Position numbers and translations under genes: made by a program. A stretch of DNA of 64,000 nucleotides from Neoscytalidium dimidiatum (taxonomy: Eukaryota > Ascomycota > Dothideomycetes > Botryosphaeriales > Botryosphaeriaceae). Below the pieces are notes generated by a model. That model was given only the letters and a program-made list of their open reading frames with translations, did no database searches and was not told where the DNA came from. Below are positions 55,657 through 64,000 of the stretch, piece after piece. The stretch spans positions 930,001 through 994,000 of the forward strand of contig CM074701.1 in NCBI GenBank assembly GCA_037367355.1, written 5' to 3'. Positions within the stretch are counted from its first letter, which is position 1. The number at the start of each line of letters is the position of its first letter.

Positions 55657-57621
55657 ATGCCACCCAAACGCAGCACGCGCGCTGCAACGACGACAACGAC
55701 GTCGCAACCCCGATCCGCACGCGCCTCCGCTGCACCGCGATCGTCCGCCGCAGCAGCATCCTCCAATCGCGCCGGCGCGCGCAAAGCGTCATCCTCTCGC
55801 GCATCCAGAACCACCGCGCCCGCCCTGCCCCAGACGGACGGCGCAAACGATGAAGAAGACGACGAAGACCACCCAGGCCGTAATGAGGCGGGCACAGGGG
55901 CAGGAGAGGGCGACGATAGCGGCAACGACAGCGACGCCCTCGCCATCTCGACCCGGCCCGCCCGCCTCTTCAAGAACCGCTTCCGCGAGCAGCAGACGCA
56001 GCCCGAGGAGTACATCATGACGGGCGGCCTGGGCGAGGGCGATGCGAAGAGCAGCAAGGCGCGGGGGGGCAGGGTGGCGCGGACGAGAAAGAAGGTCGTG
56101 AGGACGGGGGACGAGGCGCACGTCCGGGCGCTGGAGGCGCTGAAGAGGCGGAGGGAGGAGGCGGTGGGGGGCGGGAAGGAGGTGGAGGCGGGCGTGGTGG
56201 TGCAAGAGACGCGGGATGAGGGCGCGAGGGGCAGGGAGAGGCGGCGCGAGTCCTCGCTGCCCCCCGTGCCGGGCACGGTGAACAGGGTCCGCAGGGCGTC
56301 GTCGAGCCATTGGGCGAATAATCCGCCGCCCAGCGCGGTCAAAGCGCAGGGCACACCCGCGGCGGAGACGAGTGTGCTTGCGTTGACTAAGTTTCGGAGG
56401 AGGAAGAGGCAGCCGAGTTTGCTGCGCATGATGCAGCAGAGCGATGTGGAGGATGGGGATGACGCTAGCGGCGCGGATGAGAGTGCGTTGACCCTGGATT
56501 ACAGTCTAGGTGATTTCGAGCCGGATCATGAGAGCACGCCGTTGCATTTGAAGGGAGCTAATGTGGCGCCTGGGTCGGTGCCTAGAACGTCGAGCTCGAG
56601 GAAGAGGAAGTTGGCGGAGCGCGACACGAGTGATGTGCAGGTCCCGAGGTCTTCGCCGCCGATTGCGCAGCAGGAAGGAAGGGCTGTCAGAGGCACGTCT
56701 TCGGAGCATCTGTACTCGGAGGCGTCTGACTTACCCCAGGTCATCGCGGATACGCAGCCGGAGCCCGAGGAAGTTGAGGGCGATACGGCTGCCGCACCTG
56801 TTGTCCTCAGCGAGACGAACGCATCCCCCCGCTCGACTTCCTCATTGTCCTCCCTTCCCCCAGAGCCAGAGCTTGAAGAAGAGCCGGCAAAGCGACCCCG
56901 CCGCGCCGCTACCAAGAGCCGTACCTCACGATCTAGAGTGAATGACGAAGAAGAAGACCACGCCGCAGATCCCATCTCATCCTCCTCCTCTGACTCCGAC
57001 TCTACCACCGAAACACCCGTCCGTGCTCGCACGACCCGCAAGAAAACAGCGGTGACGAAACAAGAGGTACCATCCTACACCACCGCAGCGCTGCAATCAC
57101 TCCTCCCACGCCGGCGGAAGAAGCCCGCTCCTCGCACCGCCAAGTCTGCCGCCGCCAACACATTCGAGATCCCTAGCTCTGATGTTGACGATGAGGCTGA
57201 TAAGGACAGCGATGTCGACATGGAGAGTCTGGATGAGGATGAGCTGCAACGCACTCCTGCGCCGAGAAAGGGCAAGAAGGGTGCTGCCGCTGTTTCAGAA
57301 AGCACGGTCAGGAGGAAGAAGGGCGCTGCGCCTGCGAAGCTGAGTGGGAAGGGGAAGAGGGTTAGCATGACGTACGGCCGTAAGCAGAAGCGGACGTCCA
57401 GTGATAAGGAGAATGCGGATACTTCGTTTCGTGTGGGGAGCGGTGGAGAGAGTGATGGAGAAGGGGATGGGGACGTGGTCGAGACGAGCGAGATGAGGGA
57501 AGAGAAGAAGAGCAAAGAATTGGAGGAGGCTGCGAGGAAGTTCAAGGAGATAGATCAGTGGGAGATGGAGTTTGAGAGTGTGGATATGGGGGGTGCGAGT
57601 GCGAGTAGTCCATGGAGGTGA
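55657..57621 (+). CDS. Disordered, highly charged nuclear-type protein
   Basis: Single exon, 654 residues. The composition is mostly Ser, Glu, Arg, Lys, Pro and Ala. It starts MPPKRSTRAATTTT and has many basic clusters (RPRRAATKSRTSRSR, RRRKKPAPRT, KGKRVSMTYGRKQKR) alternating with acidic ones. No enzyme domain. The last ~35 residues (SKELEEAARKFKEIDQWEMEFESVDM) form a compact conserved-looking motif. A C-terminal D-W-x-x-x-F/E arrangement vaguely resembles the C-terminal motif of sororin, a cohesin regulator, but this is weak. Likely nuclear, based on basic clusters. No intron disrupts it, and no frame interruption occurs over 2 kb, supporting that it is coding. Confidence 0.8.
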   Translation: MPPKRSTRAATTTTTSQPRSARASAAPRSSAAAASSNRAGARKASSSRASRTTAPALPQTDGANDEEDDEDHPGRNEAGTGAGEGDDSGNDSDALAISTRPARLFKNRFREQQTQPEEYIMTGGLGEGDAKSSKARGGRVARTRKKVVRTGDEAHVRALEALKRRREEAVGGGKEVEAGVVVQETRDEGARGRERRRESSLPPVPGTVNRVRRASSSHWANNPPPSAVKAQGTPAAETSVLALTKFRRRKRQPSLLRMMQQSDVEDGDDASGADESALTLDYSLGDFEPDHESTPLHLKGANVAPGSVPRTSSSRKRKLAERDTSDVQVPRSSPPIAQQEGRAVRGTSSEHLYSEASDLPQVIADTQPEPEEVEGDTAAAPVVLSETNASPRSTSSLSSLPPEPELEEEPAKRPRRAATKSRTSRSRVNDEEEDHAADPISSSSSDSDSTTETPVRARTTRKKTAVTKQEVPSYTTAALQSLLPRRRKKPAPRTAKSAAANTFEIPSSDVDDEADKDSDVDMESLDEDELQRTPAPRKGKKGAAAVSESTVRRKKGAAPAKLSGKGKRVSMTYGRKQKRTSSDKENADTSFRVGSGGESDGEGDGDVVETSEMREEKKSKELEEAARKFKEIDQWEMEFESVDMGGASASSPWR

Positions 57622-58055
57622 GGGAAGTGTGGGGAGCTTAGGGCTGATGCATGTGGCTGCTTTGCTTTGCTTTGCCTGTTTGATGCGTATGCGTTCGGGC
57701 GTTTTGATGCACATGGACTTGCTTGATGGCATTTTCTGGAGCTGCTTCTGGGTTCATGCGAATGGGCAATGGGACTGACAGTAAGTCGTGTTTCTGTGCG
57801 GTTTCATATGGAAAAAGACCCTCTGTTTTTCTTCGTGGCAAATGTAATCAGATTTTGCCGAGTCGAAATAGCCGCTCTCAAGTTATAGTAGCTAAGGAAA
57901 CGAAAACTCTTGGAGCTCGAGCTATGCTTCCTCCAGCGCGAATCCTCTGTCTCTTGGCAAGAATAGTATCCATAGTCGGTCGAAGCTGTCACCCCAACGC
58001 GTGCGTTGAACTGAAAGTCGATGAAGAGCCAAGACTCATCCTTCCCCTAGGACCC
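57622..58055. other. Convergent intergenic region
   Basis: A 434-bp region between convergent genes, so it holds two 3' ends. It includes a short TTTGC repeat (57660-57675). No gene. Confidence 0.4.
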
Positions 58056-58730
58056 TCAATCCAACTCCACCACCTCCTGCGCCTTCTCCTCAAACTCCTT
58101 CCTCACCCGCTCCCTCGCCTCCGCCCTCTTCCTGGCCCGCTCCTCCCGCTCCCGCTCGACGGCGTCCCGCCTCGCCAGCTCGGCCCGCAGCGCCCGGTTC
58201 TCCCGCAAAAGCACCCGCCTCTCCCTGTCGTGCCGGAGCGCCTCGTTCTCCCGCACCACCTTCCGCACCGCCGCTTCCAGCGCCTCGATCCGCGCCAGCG
58301 CCGCCGCCCACGCCTTCTCCTCCTCCTTCTCCTCCTCGCCCCGGCCTTCCCCCGCGCTCACGTGCAGCCGCGCCGCCAGCTCCGCCCGCGCCTCCGCCCG
58401 CGCCCGCGCCACGCGCGCCCGCCACTCCGCCGTGCCCGGCTCGCCCGGCTGCGGCGCCCGGGTCGCGCGCTCCGGCGGCGGCGGCGACGGCATCGGGTTG
58501 TCCGGGCGCGGTCGCCTGGGCGGGTCGGGTCGTTCGTCTTTGTTGGGGGTGGGCGGGCTGGGCGAGGGTGCGTCGATCTCGTCGGATGCGCGCTTGCGCT
58601 TGCGTGGACGGGTTTCGTGCTCTCGGTTGGTTTCTTTGGGTGGGAGGGGCTGCGCGAGCTGCGGAGAGGAGGGAAATGTGGTGGTGGTGGCGGACGGGTC
58701 GCCCCTTGTCTTGCGCTCTTCGGCGGACAT
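58056..58730 (-). CDS. Coiled-coil protein, unknown
   Basis: Single exon, 224 residues. Residues 1-105 are disordered and proline-rich with a basic cluster (RPRKRKRASDE, nuclear-signal-like). Residues ~120-220 are an uninterrupted Glu/Arg/Ala/Lys-rich coiled coil with leucines in heptad positions (ALARIEALEAAVRKVVRENEALRHDRERRVLL and LRENRALRAELARR). A bZIP-type basic motif is not visible directly before the zipper. It may be a transcription-factor-like or structural protein. GC content is very high (notably in 58100-58450). Convergent with the disordered gene. Confidence 0.65.
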   Translation of the reverse strand: MSAEERKTRGDPSATTTTFPSSPQLAQPLPPKETNREHETRPRKRKRASDEIDAPSPSPPTPNKDERPDPPRRPRPDNPMPSPPPPERATRAPQPGEPGTAEWRARVARARAEARAELAARLHVSAGEGRGEEEKEEEKAWAAALARIEALEAAVRKVVRENEALRHDRERRVLLRENRALRAELARRDAVEREREERARKRAEARERVRKEFEEKAQEVVELD

Positions 58731-59564
58731 GTTGGTTGTGGTGGTTGTGGTTTGTTGTAGATTTGGTCGTTTTGTGAGAGGAAGGAGAGTGTGGTTGTAG
58801 GATGAAGAAGTTCGGAGAAGAGCAGCTTACCGTACAATTTTATACCTGTACAGAAATTTGAAAGTTGTTGCATCCTATATTGCTCTATTGTTCTATTGTT
58901 CTATTGTGGTATTGTCAGTGAGTGAAGGCGTGTGATTGTGGCTACGCCGTAAGTGCGCATTTCCTCTGCTGCGATCACCGTGGCGCTGAGTCACAGTGTT
59001 CGCTCATCATGAAAGCCAGCTATTGTCCTAGAGTAGAGAACTTTGCTATGCCAATTGGAAAGAAGCGTGCTTGCTCAAATTATCTCAGATTGCCGAATTG
59101 GGGATGTGATGTTCTCTCTTTTCACATTTGTACCTTCCACCCTTCAATCCACGCCCACCAGTCTCATATGAGCTGTGGCTTTTAATGATTACCACTGGTT
59201 GTTAAGCTATTTAGCTAGATGGAGAGAGGTATCGATAATTTATGTCGGTAAATAGAGCATCGTTAATTTTCACTGCAATCAGTCCATCGAGCATTGAGTA
59301 TCATGTTATTTTTCTCAATGAACTTCGGACCTGAGCTTAAAGGTAGATACTTTGCTAATGAATACTCTTGCTCATTGCGTACCCTACGTAAACATCAAGG
59401 CAGGTCTCCCAAATATATTGCCTACTTTCCCCGACAGAGATTGACCAATCAGAAGAGCGGATGACAGCCCCACTCTGATGGCCCTGGCGGGGCATTGTCC
59501 CCCGCCCAACCGCAGGTCGTCTTCACAGACTTCTCCGTTCGTCAGGTACAACTACTCCCTGACA
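58731..59564. other. Intergenic region with short tandem repeat
   Basis: About 830 bp. TCTATTGT is repeated three times in tandem at 58884-58907. The middle is AT-rich. No gene supported. Confidence 0.4.
58884..58907. repeat. TCTATTGT tandem repeat (3 copies)
   Basis: Three perfect copies of an 8-bp unit in the upstream region of the coiled-coil gene. Confidence 0.8.
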
Positions 59565-60145
59565 ATGGCCAGTGAGCCGAAACCTGCTGAAAGTGGCTCA
59601 GCGGAGACTCCGTGGTATGCAGCATACCCGGAACCCCGCACTGACAACCTGCCCAAGATCTCCAAAGAACGGCTCTTGGAGAGGATAAAGCAAGGGGAGA
59701 AGTCTGGGAAAGATTTCGTCCTTGTGGATGTGCGGCGGACGGACTTTGAGGTATCTTCTCTTGTTGCACTCACAACCCTCTTCCACATGCTGATTTCTAC
59801 ACTCATAGGGCGGTACGATAGAGGGAGCAATAAATCTACCAGCGCACAGCTTGTACCATACGATCCCTACCCATTATGCGATATTCAAGGCCGCGGGCAT
59901 CTCTGAGGTCATCTGGTGGTGCGGTAAGAAAAATGCCTTCGTCTTTGTCAATAGATTCTCACGACAGATCAGGGTCAAGCAATGGTCGAGGCCCGCGTTG
60001 TGCTGGTTGGTTTGCGGATTATGTGGATAGCCAAGGTGATGCCGAGATGGATAGTCTCATACTCGAGGGGGGCATCAAGGGATGGGTAAATGGAGGACCA
60101 AATTACATTGCGCACATGCAAGAATATGACGCGTCGAAATGGTAG
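59565..60145 (+). CDS. Rhodanese/Cdc25-like phosphatase or arsenate reductase
   Basis: Exons 59565-59750, 59809-59923 and 59973-60145 encode 157 residues. A single rhodanese-type domain: KISKERLLERI, the FVLVDVRRTDFE loop, GGTIEGAINLPAHSL, then the active-site loop CGSSNGRGPR, which fits C-x5-R, followed by CAGWFADYVD and LEGGIKGW. The C-x5-R with a following GPR-AGWF is typical of yeast Acr2 (arsenate reductase) and Ych1 and fission yeast Ibp1. Which of these is closest cannot be decided here. The cysteine and arginine are split across the exon 2/3 junction. An in-frame start exists farther upstream (59478), but the ATG used here gives a compact protein. Confidence 0.88.
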
Positions 60146-60923
60146 ATTACGGCAGGCTGTTCTATTATATTCTATTACTTATTCCCTCATGATATGACTA
60201 ATTGCCTGTTGAGGCGATTTCTCGTGCGACTTCCAACGCATCAGTCTTCCTCAAGTCCATTTTATTGCCCTTTCATGCACTTCGTGGCCCTAGTGTACCA
60301 CCTGATCAGGGAGATCGAAGCGACTTTCTCGGAGTCGTGGTTGAGATAATTTGAATGATCGTCTCCTTCTGGTGAATAGTACAGTCCTGCTGATGGAAGT
60401 ACCCCCTCAGGCAGACCTGGGATATTTGGCGGTGATATGCCGTAGCGAGCGTGTGTTGGGGAAAACGTTGCAGGTGTAGTTGGAAATACTCGATGGGAGG
60501 CGGGCTCTGGAGTTCGAAAATTCAGATCAGGATTTTGCTGTAAAAGATGTTGGTGGTGATCGGGATGTTGTAAGCGTTCGCATTAAGCTAGGCGTGTCGT
60601 GCTTTCGAGGGGGCGTGGTGGAGCGGCGGCTTAGTGCGTCTGTTAACCTGGATCTAGCGTGCTATCATTGGACTGTTTCATCCATCGGTCATGATGCGAC
60701 AGCCGAAATTGTCTTGGTTCAAGAAGACGAGCTTTGGATACGAGATGATGTACGAAAGGACAACTATCCAACTCGAGCGACGGGCTCTACTGGCAATTAT
60801 TTACAAGTAAAGGAAAGCGTACATGAAAGTAGGCGATTGACATAGAATCAATTTATAGTATTTCGGTGTAATGAAAATGCAGGAGAATCTTCTTTCCTTA
60901 ATCAAGGATGGATACGGGGTCTA
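60146..60923. other. Intergenic region
   Basis: About 780 bp between convergent genes. A 121-codon frame (60480-60845) begins with TTG, has no ATG and no domain, so I do not call it a gene. Confidence 0.4.
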
Positions 60924-62092
60924 TCAGAAGATGTCGTCTTGGGCACCGACCGTCCAGCCACATTTTGCATTGTAACCTGGAAACTTTCCGTTGGGAACTT
61001 CAATGTTGTTGCCATCTTGCTCTGGATATGGTTGGGAAGCATCAGCATATACTCATCAGCCGTTTCGTGACATCCTTGGCGACTTACGATTCCATGCGAT
61101 CATCTGCTTAGCACCTGCCACGCATTTGGAGTCGTCATCCTCACAAAGGACAGGTGCTTGCGCCTTTGCTACAGGCTGGGTAGACGTGGCTCCAGTGACT
61201 TTACATTTAAAGCCTTGCATGTACCTAGAGTCATGCATGAGTAAATTAAAGGAAAATCTGAAGCAGAGACAAAATAGAAGCCAACTGACTCACATATTTG
61301 GCTCACCGCAACCTTGAGGCACCCACAGCCATGCGCAGGTGCAACCAGTTGGTGGGCAAGCGGGAAGTGCAGCGGGAACATTGTACGTTGCAAGACGCTT
61401 CCATGGGGTGCTACAGAATAGATAATGAGCACTGACCTGTGGGTTGAAGGGGAGGTGGGAGGAAGGTTTCTTTGTCTCGTTCTGATATCTTTGCCAATCG
61501 TCTTTGATCCACGTGAGGAAATATGGGAACTTACTGGTCCAAGGTGGAAAAAACCACAAGGTCTTCCATAGCAATGGCATCCAAATCACTCTCATACGCA
61601 ATGGCCCACGCGGTTCCCGCCGCCATGCTCCTGTTCTGCGTATGCATGAAGCCATCCGGGATACACCCTTCGCCCTCGGATCCGCCGTTCCAGTCCTCGG
61701 GGTGGCCACCGCCGTCGGGCCAATCACTCGTGCGCGTGCCGTCCCAGGACAGCGTCGTGAAGGCACGGTTGTTGGCCAGCTCGACCGTGAAAGAGCCGCC
61801 CGCGGGCAGCTCGAGGAAGTCACCGTCGTCCGGCGGGAAGGCTGCGCAGCCGCGGCCCGCCTGGAACCACCAGTCTGATTTGGGAAGGTTATAGAGGGGC
61901 GGGACGGGCGCGCTGTTGTCTTGGTCATTCACTCCGTCGACGGTGCCGTTGCGGCAGTACATGCCTGGACCCCACTGAGGAAACGAGTTAGTTGTTTGGA
62001 CAGGCTTGACTGTTGTAGATGCAACGTACGGCGGCGATGTGGGCACTTGTTAGGCCTGTGATGGCCAGCAGTGCGAAGAATGAAACGCTCAT
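60924..62092 (-). CDS. AA14-like lytic polysaccharide monooxygenase
   Basis: Five exons (minus strand) 62092-62030, 61974-61535, 61410-61294, 61224-61088 and 61021-60924, 284 residues. The signal peptide [17 protein letters not shown] is followed directly by HIAAWGPGMYC, giving an N-terminal histidine after cleavage, the first ligand of a copper histidine brace. A second histidine is in [81 protein letters not shown] and VGAQDDIF also match the AA14 family pattern. AA14 enzymes oxidise xylan or related wall polymers. Substrate is inferred, not shown. Numerous cysteines imply disulfides. The exon structure closes exactly, restoring each split codon. Confidence 0.8.
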
Positions 62093-63113
62093 AGTGTATC
62101 TTGCACACTCAAAGGACAGAATGTTGGGTGTTGGAAGAGAGTATGAAGTGCCTTTGACGGTTAGACCTGTTTGAATGCTAGCATAACGATAGGTCGCTCT
62201 TTATGTGATCAACGATGCTGAATTTGGTCGTACATTTGAAGATCGTGTATCCTTTACTTTTGCTTGCCAAGCCAAGCCAATCCGTATTGTCTTTCTATTG
62301 ATTAGCATTGGTGTCAGATGTACGAAAGGGCGGAAGATCAGTAAGGCAGTCAGAAGAGCAGAATCTCATGTGCAATCATGAGGCTCCACTACATCACAAC
62401 CCGCAAGGTTGGTCCCCGACCTCTGCGTGTATTCAAGCCTATCCAAGAGCGGTGTAGTCTTTAGTTGGCTATTGAAGTGCAGAGACAGAGGCCCACTTTG
62501 GGGGCCATTTTGGCGTTTCAGTCTCAGCTCCAATTCTCCTTTCGGATGCGTCATGTCAGCAGTAAAACAATTATGGAAGGTGTCTCTGGCTTGTGGGGAC
62601 ATTTGGAGGATTGGAGTGGCTCAAAAATAATTCATGGTGCCTTAGTCAGCGACCTGAAATACGACCGCTAAGAACGCATATGCGAAGCATCTGGACTCAG
62701 CGTTTCCATGTGCTCGCGCCGGGTCGGGCCGGGCCTTTCGCTCTTAGCCGAGACATTCCCTTTGCCTGTCCGCTTTCCGAAGTTACTGAACATCAGCCCA
62801 TTGCTCCGTAAGTCTGCGTTTCACAAGCTTTGATCATGATCAGAATGATTGCGAAGTATCTTGTCCACGTTGCACATCCACATGATGTTTTTTTGAAGCA
62901 TGATGCCGTAGAGTTAGCGGAAGTCAGCGCAAATGAGAAGTTTTTCACATTGTACCGTGACTTTTGCCGTCCTGGCAATTGGAAAACAGACATCTCTTTT
63001 GGAGGGAAAGGTCTATATCAGTAACGCGTAACACATAGCCGATCATCTGGCTTTTCTCCTCACAGAAATTTCCTCGCGGAGGCAAAACCTGTGCCCCCCA
63101 AATTTCGCACCTC
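62093..63113. other. Intergenic region
   Basis: About 1 kb, containing the promoter of the AA14-like gene and the 3' flank of the receptor gene. Short frames on both strands lack support. Confidence 0.4.
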
Positions 63114-64000
63114 CTATACCCTGATGTCATATTCCCTCGGCCTCGCGAAACTCCGTCGTATGCTTTCAGTGCTCTCTCCAAACTCCACCACCGTCGTCTT
63201 CGTCTCCACGATACACGTCTCGCTCCCGCCATCACTCCACGCCGTCCTCCGCCCACCATGACTACTTCCGCCCCTCTCCGTCCCCTCGTCATCTCCGCCT
63301 GCCCACGTCGTGTTCAACTCGATATCCCCATACTCCGTCTTCCCCTTGCTCTTGCTGCGCGACCGCAGCGGCCGCGACCGCTTGCTCCCGATCGTCTGGA
63401 AATCGAACGTCTGCGCCCTCTTCCCCGACCCCGACTTGCTGCTGGACGGGGATGGCGACGAGCGCTCCGCGAAGAGCCGCGGCGCGACGTGCTGCGCGAA
63501 TTTGCGCACGATGGGCAGGCAGCCGCAGATCACGACCAGGTTCGCTTCGACGAGGATCCAGACGCAGGGGATCGAGACGGCCCAGGTTTGGTCGAAGTCG
63601 GTGAGCATGGGGAGGAGGAGGATGAGGCGGATGACGCTGGTTATGCAGGTCCTGTGGTGTTTTTTTTGTTCTTTGTGAATAATAGTTCGAGGGACGCGGT
63701 GCGGAGGTCTGGGGAGGGTCTCGTACATCGAGCCGATGCTGAACATCGCGATCAGCGCGGCTTTCTCGAGAAGTGGCATCTGGAGGCGTGCGAGGACGGG
63801 TTAGGCAGGACGAGTAGCGCGATGTCGGTCGCGATGTTGATGACGGCGGTGGCGATGTAGATGCCGGTTTTGTTGATGCATGTTCCGGTGATTGTGACGT
63901 CCCAGTTGGAGGCGATGGGCTTGCAGGGGAAGATGAGCGAGAAGATGATGCCCAGAGTGTACGCGACCACGACGAAAATGACGGCGTTTATCGCGATCTG
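63114..64000 (-). pseudogene. PTH11/rhodopsin-like membrane protein, partial and frameshifted
   Basis: The C-terminal part of a seven-helix fungal receptor-like protein; the N-terminus lies beyond the right edge. Visible: VIFVVVAYTLGIIFSLIFPC-type helix, KPIASNWD, CINKTGIYIATAVINIATDIALLVLP, then MPLLEKAALIAMFSIGSM, a 76-nt intron (63726-63652), TCITSVIRLILLL, and a long charged tail with Ser/Arg clusters. At about 63790-63800 the expected reading LPNPVLARLQMPLLEK needs one more base, since the two halves are in different frames and no possible intron of adequate length lies between them. This is either a genuine disabling indel or an assembly error in a C-run. The cytosolic tail (63114-63500) is low complexity. 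Confidence 0.7.

Noticed and set aside
57723..58760. 345-codon plus-strand frame
   Set aside because: Antisense to the coiled-coil gene; proline/arginine-rich shadow.
60480..60845. 121-codon plus-strand frame
   Set aside because: Begins with TTG and has no ATG start; no domain; lies between two convergent genes.

Overview
This window looks like nuclear DNA of a filamentous ascomycete (Pezizomycotina, perhaps a dothideomycete; the class is a guess from overall gene style). The reasons are many short GT-AG introns, mostly 49-80 nt, with CTAAC-type branch sites; eukaryotic housekeeping genes (SMC2, ERG28, MET13, GAL7, YIP4, a RanBP1-domain protein); and typical fungal families (fatty-acid elongation ketoreductase, AA14-like oxidase, PTH11-like receptor, secreted cysteine-containing protein). 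I rebuilt exon structures by hand. Each multi-exon model given as intact closes to a whole number of codons and restores a recognisable family sequence across its junctions.

Layout. 0-5.3 kb is nearly gene-free apart from one small membrane protein. 5.3-15.6 kb holds SMC2, a divergent dihydroxyacetone-kinase-type protein and an enoyl-CoA hydratase/isomerase on the minus strand, then a lactonohydrolase-like gene on the plus strand. 17-20 kb has a tiny charged protein and a frame-broken membrane-protein pseudogene. 21-30 kb has a long-chain acyl-CoA synthetase facing an RKM5-type methyltransferase, a 701-residue orphan, and a small secreted protein. 32-38 kb has methylenetetrahydrofolate reductase divergent from a triosephosphate-isomerase paralogue, followed by an iron-ADH-family reductase. 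40-42 kb is a bZIP factor. 42-44 kb is an AT-rich gap. 44-55 kb is a compact housekeeping block: ERG28, 3-ketoacyl-CoA reductase, GAL7, YIP4, a RanBP1-domain protein and leucine aminopeptidase 2. 55-64 kb has a disordered nuclear-type protein, a coiled-coil protein, a rhodanese/Cdc25-like enzyme, an AA14-like copper oxidase and the C-terminal part of a PTH11/rhodopsin-like receptor that runs off the right edge.

Functional links are mostly ordinary: sterol and very-long-chain lipid synthesis (ERG28, ketoreductase), fatty-acid activation and possibly beta-oxidation (acyl-CoA synthetase, hydratase), and one-carbon metabolism (MET13). The less ordinary items are a four-copy hairpin (MITE-like) repeat family, one copy of which lies in an intron; a kinase whose substrate domain has lost its signature glycine/histidine motifs while the ATP-binding domain is kept; a TIM paralogue beside a reductase lacking a metal ligand; and frameshifted copies of two membrane-protein families. 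I found no convincing tRNA, rRNA or CRISPR. I do not see a clearly new multi-gene system; the kinase/isomerase/reductase set is the best speculative lead.
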